From IMG/VR virus record IMGVR_UViG_3300042395_000435, positions 1 through 26,013 of that record: a DNA stretch of 26,013 nucleotides; one strand, given 5' to 3'. The position numbers were made by a program, and so were the translations under genes. This document shows positions 1 to 7,741 of the stretch, piece by piece; position 1 is the stretch's first letter; every line of letters starts with the position of its first letter. The stretch is from a virus. The notes beneath the pieces are model-generated. The model did not search any database, was not told the origin of the DNA, and saw only the letters and a list, made by a program, of their open reading frames with translations.

Positions 1-49
1 CGACAAGAAATCCACTCCCCGCTCCCGCTTCACGCCGACTGCTCATCCG

Positions 50-1645
50 GTGATGAAGCTGCCGCCCAAGGACGTGCTCTTGGCTATCGGGCCAGAGAAG
101 GGCTGGGATCTGCTGCTCAAGCGCGAAGAACTAATCCTCAAGGAAAAGGTAGATCCCTACCGCTACGGCTACCGCCCACCGATCTGGAACAAGGCCAGTC
201 AGCTACTGGAGGACAACCGCGAGATCCTTGTCATGGGCGGCAACAGATCCGGCAAAACCGAGTGGGCCGCGCGCGAGGTGATCCACAGATTGTATCACAA
301 AAAGCAATCCGTCGCGTGGTGCTTCCAAACGACCGCGCCCAATTCGATTGAGATGCAACAACCCCGCGTCTTCAAATATCTGCCGGCCGACTGGCGACAG
401 GCGCGCAAGGGCACGGTCACGAACATCACCTACTCGGTCAAGGGGGGCTTTACCGAAAACAAGTTTGTCGCACCGAATGGCAGCCAGTGCATCTTCCGCA
501 ATTACGCACAGGACATCAGCACCATCGAAGGCGGCGAGATTGACATAGCATGGTGCGACGAGTTGGTGCCGCTGGATTTCTTGGAGACATTGCGCTTCCG
601 TCTGCTCGACAGGAACGGGGTGCTCATCGTCACCTTCACCCCCATCGAAGGCTACTCGCCCACGGTAAAAGACTACCTCACCGGCGCACGCAACGTGGAG
701 GAGTGCGATGCGGAGTTGCTTCCCAAGTTTGAGGACAACAAAGGCGAGAAGGTCATCGTCGGCTACGAGAAGGTGCCCATCGTCCAGACGGGGCGCAAGG
801 GCCGGCCGATCATTTACTTCCAGACCAAGAACAATCCGTGGGCCGGCTGGGAGCGCATGCAGCAGGAGCTACGCAACGAGACGCGCGAGAAGATCCTCTG
901 CCGTGCGTATGGCGTTCCGACCCGCTCCATCAACAACCGCTTCCCGCTATTCAACGACAAGGTTCACGTCATCAAGCACGAATGGATTCCCAAGGAAGGC
1001 ACCCGCTATCAATTCATCGACCCCTGCTCCGCGCGTAACTGGGCCATGATCTGGGCGCTGTTCGATAACGCCAACCGCTGCTTCATCTATCGGGAGTGGC
1101 CCTGCCCCAACGAGTATGTCGAAGGCGTCGGCTACCCCGGCATGTGGGCCGAGCCGGATGGCAAGAAGGCGGACGGACGCCAAGGCCCCGCGCAGAAAGA
1201 CTTTGGCTTCGGGCTGGAGCGTTACATCGAAGAAATCCGCAGCGTTGAGAACGGCGAGCGCATCTTTGAAAGATGGATGGATTCGCGCTACGGCAACGCA
1301 CAGACGCTGGCCAAGGAGAGGCCGACCACGCTGATTGAGGAGATGAGCGACCTCGGCATGGACTTCTCTGCCGCCCCCGGCGACACGATTGATGAAGGTG
1401 TCGGGCTTATCAATGACTGGCTGCACTACAACACGCAGAAGCCGCTCGACGCACTGAACCAGCCCAAGCTCTACATTAGCGAGAATTGCCAGAACCTAAT
1501 CTGGTGCATGAAGGAGTGGACCGGCGCTGACGGCAACAAGGGCAGCAGTAAGGATTTCCCTGACCTCGTCCGCATGCTTGTGCTTTCCGGCTGCAACAAC
1601 GTCGAGGGCGACATCCTGCGCCCGCGCGGAGGCGGGAGTTACTAA
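50..1645 (+). CDS. terL: Terminase large subunit (DNA-packaging ATPase/nuclease)
   Basis: This is the motor ATPase and nuclease that packages phage DNA through the portal into the prohead. The ATPase domain shows Walker A GGNRSGKT (residues 63-70), Walker B IDIAWCDE (164-171) and a following coupling-type segment VTFTPIEG. The RNase H-like nuclease domain shows acidic residues at about D324 (FIDPCSARN), D411 (RWMDSRYGN) and D502/D505 (KDFPDLVR), which fit the metal-binding set. Length (531 residues) is normal for the family. The start is uncertain: the GTG at 50 and ATG at 53 have no Shine-Dalgarno sequence, and the frame is open back to base 2, so the gene may begin before the window. The small terminase subunit is not seen and is probably upstream. 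The stop overlaps the next ATG (TAATG). Confidence 0.95.
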   Translation: MMKLPPKDVLLAIGPEKGWDLLLKREELILKEKVDPYRYGYRPPIWNKASQLLEDNREILVMGGNRSGKTEWAAREVIHRLYHKKQSVAWCFQTTAPNSIEMQQPRVFKYLPADWRQARKGTVTNITYSVKGGFTENKFVAPNGSQCIFRNYAQDISTIEGGEIDIAWCDELVPLDFLETLRFRLLDRNGVLIVTFTPIEGYSPTVKDYLTGARNVEECDAELLPKFEDNKGEKVIVGYEKVPIVQTGRKGRPIIYFQTKNNPWAGWERMQQELRNETREKILCRAYGVPTRSINNRFPLFNDKVHVIKHEWIPKEGTRYQFIDPCSARNWAMIWALFDNANRCFIYREWPCPNEYVEGVGYPGMWAEPDGKKADGRQGPAQKDFGFGLERYIEEIRSVENGERIFERWMDSRYGNAQTLAKERPTTLIEEMSDLGMDFSAAPGDTIDEGVGLINDWLHYNTQKPLDALNQPKLYISENCQNLIWCMKEWTGADGNKGSSKDFPDLVRMLVLSGCNNVEGDILRPRGGGSY

Positions 1646-1851
1646 TGGCGCCCACCGGCATAGTTCCCCCACCCCCGCGCGTCCGCCCATGGCGAGGCCG
1701 CAGCAAAGAGCCGCCACGTTGCGGCGTGTGTTCCAAGCAGCTTCGTATCGACGACATCCATGGTGTGGACGAACAACTCGGCCCCATCTGCCGAGAGTGC
1801 GGCCCGCACGTCATCGTAGCCAACAGGGCCATGTATCCTTTCTGGATATAA
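1645..1851 (+). CDS. Small zinc-ribbon-like protein
   Basis: A 68-residue protein of unknown role. Two CxxC pairs, CGVC (about residues 26-29) and CREC (about 50-53), can form a four-cysteine zinc site, followed by a short C-terminal tail ending in PFWI. The N-terminus is proline- and arginine-rich. Its ATG overlaps the terminase stop codon (TAATG), so it is probably translated by coupling with terL. Small zinc-ribbon proteins next to packaging genes could bind DNA or help the terminase, but this is inference from position only. The frame is better supported than the overlapping frames because it starts and stops cleanly between its neighbours and has the paired cysteines. Confidence 0.72.
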   Translation: MAPTGIVPPPPRVRPWRGRSKEPPRCGVCSKQLRIDDIHGVDEQLGPICRECGPHVIVANRAMYPFWI

Positions 1852-1877
1852 CCATTCGCCATTCACGAATACCGAAT

Positions 1878-2174
1878 ATGACTATGTTCACCAAAACCAA
1901 AACCATCCCCATCGACCGCTATCCTGTTTCTGAAGACGAAGAGTTCGACTTCAAAGGCGCCCTTGCTTTCACCCGCGACCAAGCCCCGCCCTGCTGGCGA
2001 GCCGTCATGGTCGCCCTGCAAGACCGCATCGCGGACGGCGTGGCCTTGGCCAGCAACATGGCCACCGCCAAAGACCCCGGCCTCCTCGCCCACGCCAACG
2101 GCCAGCTCAATGCGCTGGTGGAATTGTGGGATTACTTGGAAGCCACTAGGGCCGAAGCGGCGAAGGTCCGGTAG
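1878..2174 (+). CDS. Hypothetical small phage protein
   Basis: A 98-residue protein of no recognised family, starting at ATG 1878 (a second ATG lies at 1884). The frame is open further upstream, but that part overlaps the zinc-ribbon gene and looks like a shadow. The N-terminus has acidic residues (SEDEEFDF), followed by a mostly helical, alanine- and leucine-rich C-terminal half with the segment PCWRAVMVALQDRIADGVAL. It lies between the terminase and capsid modules, where small packaging or head-completion proteins are often encoded; its function is otherwise unknown. It is followed by a 287-base stretch without a gene. Confidence 0.6.
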   Translation: MTMFTKTKTIPIDRYPVSEDEEFDFKGALAFTRDQAPPCWRAVMVALQDRIADGVALASNMATAKDPGLLAHANGQLNALVELWDYLEATRAEAAKVR

Positions 2175-2181
2175 GCGCCCA

Positions 2182-2255
2182 GCGCATACTTTCTGAGCAA
2201 TAGTTTTTGCGACTAAAGGGCAAGCGAGAATAACAACTCAGCAAAAAGTATGCGC
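2182..2255. repeat. Long inverted repeat after the terminase block
   Basis: GCGCATACTTT (2182-2192) is the perfect reverse complement of 2245-2255. Inside it CTGAG (2193-2197) can pair with CTCAG (2237-2241), leaving a 3-base bulge. The transcript could form a stem of about 16 base pairs around a 39-base loop. There is no U-tract right after it, so it is not a classic intrinsic terminator. It may end or stabilise the terminase transcript, or be part of a structured leader for the capsid genes. Confidence 0.55.
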
Positions 2256-2260
2256 CGGTC

Positions 2261-2325
2261 ACTTGTGAACAAGTCTATGCGATTCTATCCAAGTGTCGCC
2301 CCGAGACAGAAGCGAAGTATCGCAT
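2261..2325. repeat. Further inverted repeats in the pre-scaffold leader
   Basis: ACTTGT-GA-ACAAGT (2261-2274) is a perfect inverted repeat with 6-base arms. Just after it, ATGCGAT (2277-2283) pairs with ATCGCAT (2319-2325). Together with the larger inverted repeat at 2182-2255 these make the 2175-2461 non-coding stretch unusually structured. No open reading frame or tRNA fold is seen here. Confidence 0.4.
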
Positions 2326-2342
2326 AACGAGACTTTCCCGTA

Positions 2343-2371
2343 TTGACACCGCACACATTGTGTGCTATGTG
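2343..2371 (+). promoter_or_regulatory. Candidate sigma70-type promoter with a palindromic operator
   Basis: A perfect -35 box TTGACA (2343-2348) is followed by a 17-base spacer and a weaker -10 TATGTG (2366-2371). The spacer is occupied by the perfect palindrome GCACACA-T-TGTGTGC (2351-2365), which is well placed for a repressor or activator. It would transcribe the scaffold and capsid genes with a leader of about 85 bases. AGGGG at 2448-2452 is a suitable ribosome binding site for the ATG at 2462. The -10 match is only 3 of 6, so confidence is moderate. Confidence 0.45.
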
Positions 2372-2461
2372 TGAGGATAGAGAGGCGTATCGCGCTTCAC
2401 TCCGGTTCTAACGTCCCGGTTCCCCCCAGACGTTTGGCGCACCTCTTAGGGGTTTTATCCT

Positions 2462-3514
2462 ATGGCGACAGACAATGTGGCCGCGACAGCGGCGGGAGCG
2501 GACGATGTAGTTTCTATGGCACTAGCCGAGCTGGGCGTTAAGCGTCAGCCCGAGGAAGCCAAAGACGAGTCCGCTGACAAGACGATCTCTGACAACACGG
2601 ACACAACAGAGGAGCCAGAGGAGAAATCTGAGGATTCCGCTGAAGAAGTAGACACCGAGGAGGAGCCGGCGACTGAAGCCGATTCTGCCGAAGAACCCGA
2701 GGATAGCGAGGACACCGCCGCAGAAGAACCTGCTGGCGAGGAGGTTACGAAGGACAAGGTTCAACGCAGGATTGATAAGCTCGTCGCCAAGCAGCGCGAG
2801 TCTGAAGAAAAGGCCCAAGCTGCCAGCGCCGAACTGGAGCAACTACGCACCGCCAAGGCGGACCTAGAAGCCCAGCTCAACCAGACCTCACGCCCCGTTC
2901 TCACCCCTACCGCCGACAACCCGTTGGCCGATGTGGACAGTGACGAGGCCCTTCAGCAGCGCATCCAAAACGCCCAAGCGGTTCGCCGGTGGGCACTTCA
3001 GAATACGGACGGCACCACGATCAAGCAGCCCGATGGAACCGAGAAGTTCATCGAGGCAGCGGAGGTTAAGGACTATCTCGTCAAAGCTGACGACATCCTG
3101 ACCATCCACGTTCCTGCGCGTAAAGAGTGGTTGGCCCAGCGTGAGCCGGCGGTGCAAGCCGCCAAGAGCATGTTCCCCGATATCTTCAAGGAGGGCAGCG
3201 CGCTCAACCAAGCCTACAAAGCCACGATCAAGCAGGCCCCCGATCTCCTCAAGATCCCCCAGCACGAATACTGGATCGGCCTCGCCCTCTACGGCGAGCA
3301 AGCCCTCATGGCCAAGCAGCAGACCGAAGCTGCCAAAGACAAGGCCAAGAAAACTGTGTCCGCGAAGAAAGAGAAAACCGTCACACCCGTCCAGCCCGTT
3401 AGCGCGCCCCGCTCTGCCACAAAAGGCAGCTCTACGGCTGCGAAAAATCGGTTCTTCAAATCAAGCGGGTCCATGTCGGACATCGAGGACTTGGTGGGAG
3501 AACTGATCGGATAA
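2462..3514 (+). CDS. Putative capsid scaffolding protein
   Basis: This 350-residue protein is probably the head scaffold. The first 100 residues are extremely rich in Glu, Asp, Ser and Thr. A predicted coiled coil follows (about residues 99-142, KDKVQRRIDKLVAKQ onward, then Ala/Glu/Leu heptads). The C-terminal 70 residues are basic and lysine-rich (KDKAKKTVSAKKEKTV) with a short helical end SDIEDLVGELIG. An acidic start, a coiled coil and a basic C-terminus that can bind the capsid protein are typical of phage scaffolds, as is its place directly before the major capsid gene. No protease motif is seen. AGGGG lies 9 bases before the start. The functional call rests on composition and synteny, not on a family match. 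Confidence 0.65.
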   Translation: MATDNVAATAAGADDVVSMALAELGVKRQPEEAKDESADKTISDNTDTTEEPEEKSEDSAEEVDTEEEPATEADSAEEPEDSEDTAAEEPAGEEVTKDKVQRRIDKLVAKQRESEEKAQAASAELEQLRTAKADLEAQLNQTSRPVLTPTADNPLADVDSDEALQQRIQNAQAVRRWALQNTDGTTIKQPDGTEKFIEAAEVKDYLVKADDILTIHVPARKEWLAQREPAVQAAKSMFPDIFKEGSALNQAYKATIKQAPDLLKIPQHEYWIGLALYGEQALMAKQQTEAAKDKAKKTVSAKKEKTVTPVQPVSAPRSATKGSSTAAKNRFFKSSGSMSDIEDLVGELIG

Positions 3515-3542
3515 ACCCCATCACTTAGAAAACTCACACAAT

Positions 3543-4547
3543 ATGTCACAAGGACTTGTTCATCCGGCCACCGGACTGCGCGAAGACTTGGCTGACGTGA
3601 TCTCGGTCATCGACCAGAAAAACACGCCCGTCACTTCCCGCATCAAAGCCGGCTCGGATCTCACCAATGGCTCTGTCTTCTCATGGCAGGCCGACAGCTA
3701 TAACGACCCGTCGTTCGACGGTGTCCTCACCAACGCCGACGTTACCACGTTCGACGATCCCGCCAAAAACCGCGTCCTCCTTTCCGGCCGCGCCCAGAAG
3801 TTCCGCCGCAGCATCAAAGTCGATGACTTCGCGCAGAACGTCGATAACATCGCTGGCGTTGGCAAGAAGAAGGAAATGGCTCGCGGCGTTTCCCGCGCCC
3901 TCATCGAACTGAAGCGCGACATGGAAAGCGCCTTCTGCTCCAGCAACGATTCGCAAGAGCAGAGCGGCATTAACCCATATAAAACTCGCGGCCTCGGTTC
4001 GTGGATCTCCAGCTCGGCTCAGACCGACCTGCCTGTTCCCGCGTCGTTCCGCACGCCGTCCGCCTCGATCAACACGACTGCTACCTCCTCTCTCACCGAG
4101 AGCGATGTGGCCGCCGTTCTTCAGAGCGTCTACGAGCAGACCGGCACCATCGACACGATGGATCTGGTCACTGGCCCGAACCTCAAGAAGCGCTTCAGCG
4201 AGTTCACCCGCTACTCCAGCGGCAGCAACACCGCTCTGAGCACCCGTCAATACACCGCTTCGCTCAATGACCGCACGGTCATCAGCACGGTGGACACCTA
4301 CATCGGCGACTTCGGCACAATTAATTTGGTGCCGACCTTGTTCAATGCGAAGGACGCAGCCGCTGCCGTTCAGTCGGCCCGTGGCTACCTCCTCAACATG
4401 GATATGTTGGAGTCCCGTTACGGCCGTCGCCCCCGCTTCCAAGAATTGGAAGACCAAGGCGGTGGACCGCGTGGCCTCGTTGACGCCATTGCCGCGCTGG
4501 TGTGCTGGAACCCGAAGGGCCTCGGCGAGTTCGCCGCGACTTCCTAG
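3543..4547 (+). CDS. Major capsid protein, SU10/DUF5309-like
   Basis: This 334-residue protein forms the phage head shell. It begins with a segment typical of this family (REDLADVISVIDQKNTPVTS) and has the diagnostic central block, a RAQKFRRSIKVDDFAQN segment followed by a KKKEMARGVSRALIELKRD helix (about residues 84-131), as in the SU10 major capsid group (DUF5309). That group has an HK97-type fold and is found in several podovirus and siphovirus lineages. Length is normal. It follows the scaffold candidate by 28 bases; the ribosome binding site is weak. The gene ends with two TAG codons in tandem, which fits a highly expressed gene. Family assignment was made by eye. Confidence 0.88.
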   Translation: MSQGLVHPATGLREDLADVISVIDQKNTPVTSRIKAGSDLTNGSVFSWQADSYNDPSFDGVLTNADVTTFDDPAKNRVLLSGRAQKFRRSIKVDDFAQNVDNIAGVGKKKEMARGVSRALIELKRDMESAFCSSNDSQEQSGINPYKTRGLGSWISSSAQTDLPVPASFRTPSASINTTATSSLTESDVAAVLQSVYEQTGTIDTMDLVTGPNLKKRFSEFTRYSSGSNTALSTRQYTASLNDRTVISTVDTYIGDFGTINLVPTLFNAKDAAAAVQSARGYLLNMDMLESRYGRRPRFQELEDQGGGPRGLVDAIAALVCWNPKGLGEFAATS

Positions 4548-4577
4548 TAGCAACCTCAATTAAGGAATAACAAAACT

Positions 4578-5039
4578 ATGAAAGTCTACGAACTGCCCGC
4601 AGAAACCAAAGCCGCCTTCGGCTACACCCACAAGGTCATCCTCGACCACAACGACCTGACCGACACCGATGACGCTCAGACCATCAACCTCATCCCTGTG
4701 GTTGCTGGCACGGCCGTCAAATCCGCCGCCACCCGCCTCGTCAGCGTGTTCGACAGCTCGGACGCCGCGACTATCACCACCACAGTGGAGATCGGTCACA
4801 ACGACACCACGGCTGACCCGAACGCGTTCATCACCTCGCAAGAGCTGAACCCGAGCGGCACCGAAGTGTTCTACAAGGTCAACCCGTCCACCACGCCCCA
4901 CGCCTTCTTGGAAGGCACGGCAGCCTCGCCCAAGTATATCCAAGCGGCCTTCGCTTGCACTTCGGGCGACAGCTTGGCCGATCACAACACCGGCGAACTT
5001 GAGGTCTTCCTTGAGATCGTTGACGTGAACGCGCTCTAA
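4578..5039 (+). CDS. Putative head decoration/minor capsid protein
   Basis: A 153-residue protein rich in Thr, Asp, Ala and Val with alternating hydrophobic residues, as expected for a beta-rich fold. It has no transmembrane or signal segment and no recognised catalytic motif. AAGGA (about 4562-4566) is a good ribosome binding site for ATG 4578. It lies 30 bases after the major capsid gene and before the portal gene, where head decoration or cement proteins are commonly encoded. Its codon use matches the capsid gene. The role is inferred from position and composition; a head-fibre or other minor virion protein is possible. Confidence 0.72.
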   Translation: MKVYELPAETKAAFGYTHKVILDHNDLTDTDDAQTINLIPVVAGTAVKSAATRLVSVFDSSDAATITTTVEIGHNDTTADPNAFITSQELNPSGTEVFYKVNPSTTPHAFLEGTAASPKYIQAAFACTSGDSLADHNTGELEVFLEIVDVNAL

Positions 5040-5051
5040 GCGTCTTAACAC

Positions 5052-5082
5052 ACTGCGGCCCCAGCAATGGGGCCGTAGCAGT
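5052..5082 (+). terminator. GC-rich hairpin after the capsid genes
   Basis: CGGCCCC (5056-5062) pairs with GGGGCCG (5069-5075) around the 6-base loop AGCAAT. ACTG (5052-5055) also pairs with CAGT (5079-5082), leaving a TAG bulge. There is no U-tract after it, and the next ATG is only 5 bases away at 5087. It may be a weak terminator, an RNA-end stabiliser that keeps capsid mRNA high, or a structure that limits translation of the next gene. Confidence 0.45.
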
Positions 5083-5086
5083 TAGG

Positions 5087-5419
5087 ATGTCAGACAATCT
5101 ATGGTCAGAACTTGTCCTCGATCTCGGGGATGAGATGGCCGACGCGGTCAAGCAAGAGCTGATTGCCGGTTGGAACGCCGATGCCGTTCTTGCCGCCACT
5201 CGCCAACGCCAGATCGCCGAAGCCAGTGCGCGCATAGAGCAATGCGCCATCGAAGGCATCGGCCAGAAGGACATGAGCATAGACGCTGACGCTTATTGGT
5301 CTTGGGAAGCAGCGGAGCCGGGATGCTGGAAGGACAAATCTTTCCGCGACTGGTTCAAGAAAAAGAACCCCGAGACTGTTGTGCCTTATACCCCCCGCAA
5401 AACCACTGTCCTCATCTAA
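5087..5419 (+). CDS. Hypothetical protein upstream of the portal
   Basis: A 110-residue soluble protein of unknown function. The first two thirds are helical and alanine-rich (DEMADAVKQELIAGWNADAV, then ATRQRQIAEASARIEQC). The C-terminal third is aromatic and basic (YWSWEAAEPGCWKDKSF, then FRDWFKKKNPE). AGG lies almost on top of the start codon, so initiation may depend on the hairpin just before it. Its stop overlaps the portal start (TAATG), suggesting matched synthesis with the portal. A role in head assembly is plausible from position only. Confidence 0.72.
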   Translation: MSDNLWSELVLDLGDEMADAVKQELIAGWNADAVLAATRQRQIAEASARIEQCAIEGIGQKDMSIDADAYWSWEAAEPGCWKDKSFRDWFKKKNPETVVPYTPRKTTVLI

Positions 5420-7527
5420 TGATTAAAGCGCCCAAGCCCGAGGACATCACCAAGATCCTTTACGAGATCGACCAAGCCGACGCGGACGGCAGCCAATATG
5501 TTCAGCGCAAGCTGCGCAACTGGAATACGCGATTCTGTATCTGGCCGGGGCAAAGTGAGGACGGGCGCAAATGGTCTGGCGCCCAAGGCAAGCAGCCGTG
5601 GCCGTGGAGCGGAGCATCCGATGTTCGCGTTCGGCTTGCCGACAATATCATTTCGGACAACACGGCCCTCCTTTGCAACGCCTTCTTTAAGTCGCGCGTG
5701 CAAGTCCAGCCGGTGGAGTCCATGGATACGGACAAACGCGCCGCCGCCGAAGCCGTGATGAAGTGGCTTATGTTCCAGCACTGTCTGGACGATCTTCGCC
5801 GTGAAGTAAAACTCGCCGCCCAATTCCGCGAAACCTACGGGCTGGCGGTTATGGCCGTGGACTGGGTGCAGAACACCCGCACCGAGATCAAATCTTTCAG
5901 CATCGAAGACGCGCAGATGATGTTGGAGCAGTCGCAAGACCCCAACCTCGCCGCCCTTCTGGAAGTGGTCATGGACCCGCTGCAAGAGGAGACCGCCGCC
6001 GAACTCTTGGGGCAGATCATCCCTGAGTTGGGCAAGGTGTCCAAGGTCCGCGAGTTCCGCGACAAGGGCCTTGTCCAGTGGGAGGAGCCTTATGTCTTTG
6101 AGAGCAAGCCGGTGTGGACCGCGCTTGAAGCATGGGAGGATGTCATCTTCCCCATTCAGACCTTCAGCCTTCAGCGCGCCGCGTTCGTTGCCCGCAGAGA
6201 ATTGCTCACAGAAGTGGAGTTGCGCGAGCGCGGCGCAGTCGAGGGCTGGGACGAGGAATGGATCGAAGCCGCCGCACAGCACAAGGGCCAGCTCAAGCGC
6301 ATCTCGCTCAACATCCACCGCACCGATCAGTTCCTCTACGAGCAACTGCGCGACATGTGCGAAATATGGCATGTTTACCGCAAGGAGAACGACCCCAAGA
6401 CCAACGCCATCCGCGTCACCCGCTCCGTGGTTAGCTACCATGTCACCGACAGGGTCGCCGTGCATGAGTTGCTGCCCTACGCCCACGGACAATATCCTTT
6501 CATCGAACTCCCCCGCGAGCGCGCCACCCGCCCTCTGCTAGAGAGCCGTGGCATCCCTGAGTTGGTGCAGACCGCGCAGGAAGAAATCAAGATCCAGCGC
6601 GACTTCCGCTCTGACCGTGCCAGCATCAGCATCCTCCCGCCCGTCAAGGTGCCAGCCAACCGGGGCAAGTTTGACTTGGTCCTCGGCCCCGGCATGCAGA
6701 TCCCCGAACGCCGCCCCGGCGAGATCGAGTGGATGAATCCCCCTCGCCCCGACATGGGCAGCATCGAAGTGGAAGCCGCCACCCGTGCGGACGTGGACAA
6801 TTACTTCGGCCGCATCAGCGATGCCGTCCCGCAGCAGCGCTACATGCTCCACACGCAGGAGCTAATCGACTCTTGGCTAATCGACATGAAGCTCTGCATC
6901 GCGCAGACCATGGCGCTGGCGCAACAGTATATGACTCCCGAGGAGGTCGCGCGCATCACCGGCAATGCCCAGTTGGCATTCAACGCAAGCCCTCAAGACA
7001 TCCGTGGGCGCTTCGACATTACCGCTGAGTTTGACGCGCGCCTCCTCGACAACGAAGCCCTCGGCGCAAAGCTCGACTACCTCGCCAAAGTGCTTGTCCC
7101 GCTGGACAGCTTCGGCGTCATCGACCGCGCCGGCTTGGTCAAATACATGTTCCAAGCCGTTGACCCGAATCTCGCCGGCCTCTTGGTGCAAGACATCGGC
7201 GCCGCCACCGCCGCCGAGCAGGAGGACGAGCAAGGCGCCTTCGCAAAAATCGCCGCAGGCACCGAGCCGCCGCTCAAGGAAGGCGGCCAAAACGCGCAGG
7301 TAAGGCTGCAAACCTTGCAGCAGATCATTCAGTCCAACCCCGCCGTCCAACAGCGCTACGCCCAAGATGAAATCTTCCGCAGCATGATCGACGCGAGAGC
7401 ACAAGCCTTCCAGTTCCAGTTGCAACAGCAACAAAACGCCGTCATCGGCCGCACCGGCGCGCAACCCGCGCTGCAAAAGATGGCGCAAGACCAGCAACTC
7501 GGCATGACCGCCCAACCCGCCGCCTAA
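5419..7527 (+). CDS. Portal protein (head-to-tail connector)
   Basis: This 702-residue protein forms the dodecameric ring through which DNA enters and leaves the head. The start is the ATG at 5419, overlapping the previous stop (TAATG); the same frame is open further upstream but overlaps the preceding gene. Portal-like features are a tryptophan-rich N-terminal segment (PWPWSGASDVRVRLADNIIS), long helical stem-type regions (SIEVEAATRADVDNYFGRIS, then VPQQRYMLHTQELIDSW), and a glutamine-rich C-terminal barrel/tail (QFQLQQQQNAVIGRTG). The length is typical of podovirus portals (about 500-750). It is the only large gene between the capsid and adaptor genes, which fits the role. The family call is by pattern and synteny. 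Confidence 0.87.
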   Translation: MIKAPKPEDITKILYEIDQADADGSQYVQRKLRNWNTRFCIWPGQSEDGRKWSGAQGKQPWPWSGASDVRVRLADNIISDNTALLCNAFFKSRVQVQPVESMDTDKRAAAEAVMKWLMFQHCLDDLRREVKLAAQFRETYGLAVMAVDWVQNTRTEIKSFSIEDAQMMLEQSQDPNLAALLEVVMDPLQEETAAELLGQIIPELGKVSKVREFRDKGLVQWEEPYVFESKPVWTALEAWEDVIFPIQTFSLQRAAFVARRELLTEVELRERGAVEGWDEEWIEAAAQHKGQLKRISLNIHRTDQFLYEQLRDMCEIWHVYRKENDPKTNAIRVTRSVVSYHVTDRVAVHELLPYAHGQYPFIELPRERATRPLLESRGIPELVQTAQEEIKIQRDFRSDRASISILPPVKVPANRGKFDLVLGPGMQIPERRPGEIEWMNPPRPDMGSIEVEAATRADVDNYFGRISDAVPQQRYMLHTQELIDSWLIDMKLCIAQTMALAQQYMTPEEVARITGNAQLAFNASPQDIRGRFDITAEFDARLLDNEALGAKLDYLAKVLVPLDSFGVIDRAGLVKYMFQAVDPNLAGLLVQDIGAATAAEQEDEQGAFAKIAAGTEPPLKEGGQNAQVRLQTLQQIIQSNPAVQQRYAQDEIFRSMIDARAQAFQFQLQQQQNAVIGRTGAQPALQKMAQDQQLGMTAQPAA

Positions 7528-7531
7528 CCGT

Positions 7532-7741
7532 ATGCATCCCAACGTCTCAGTCAGAAACATCGCCGGTCTCAATATTCCGCAGCATAACGCCGTCGAGCTG
7601 AATTACGTCTCCACGACAAACAATCTCTCAACGGTGGTCTACAAGGAGGGCAGCCAGACAGTCGCCACGCTCACCTTCACCTATGTCGGCGGCACGCCGT
7701 CCAGCGATGACGCAAAGATCGCCACAGTGACCCGCAGCTAA
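7532..7741 (+). CDS. Small structural-type protein
   Basis: A 69-residue protein with a short extended N-terminus and beta-strand pattern (NLSTVVYKEGSQTVATLTFT, then YVGGTP). No known family is recognised with certainty; similar short beta proteins occur beside phage fibre genes. It starts 4 bases after the portal stop and its own stop overlaps the next ATG (TAATG), so it belongs to the portal operon. It could be a minor virion or assembly protein. Confidence 0.62.
   Translation: MHPNVSVRNIAGLNIPQHNAVELNYVSTTNNLSTVVYKEGSQTVATLTFTYVGGTPSSDDAKIATVTRS

Noticed and set aside
1578-1877. Upstream extension of the 98-residue frame
   Set aside because: It runs across the end of terL and the zinc-ribbon gene in another frame; composition is shadow-like.
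3681-4559. 292-residue minus-strand open frame
   Set aside because: Antisense to the major capsid gene, which has clear family motifs.
5296-5418. Upstream extension of the portal frame
   Set aside because: It overlaps the 110-residue gene; the ATG at 5419 with TAATG coupling is the more natural start.
5416-6492. 358-residue minus-strand open frame
   Set aside because: Fully antisense to the portal gene, with composition typical of a shadow frame.
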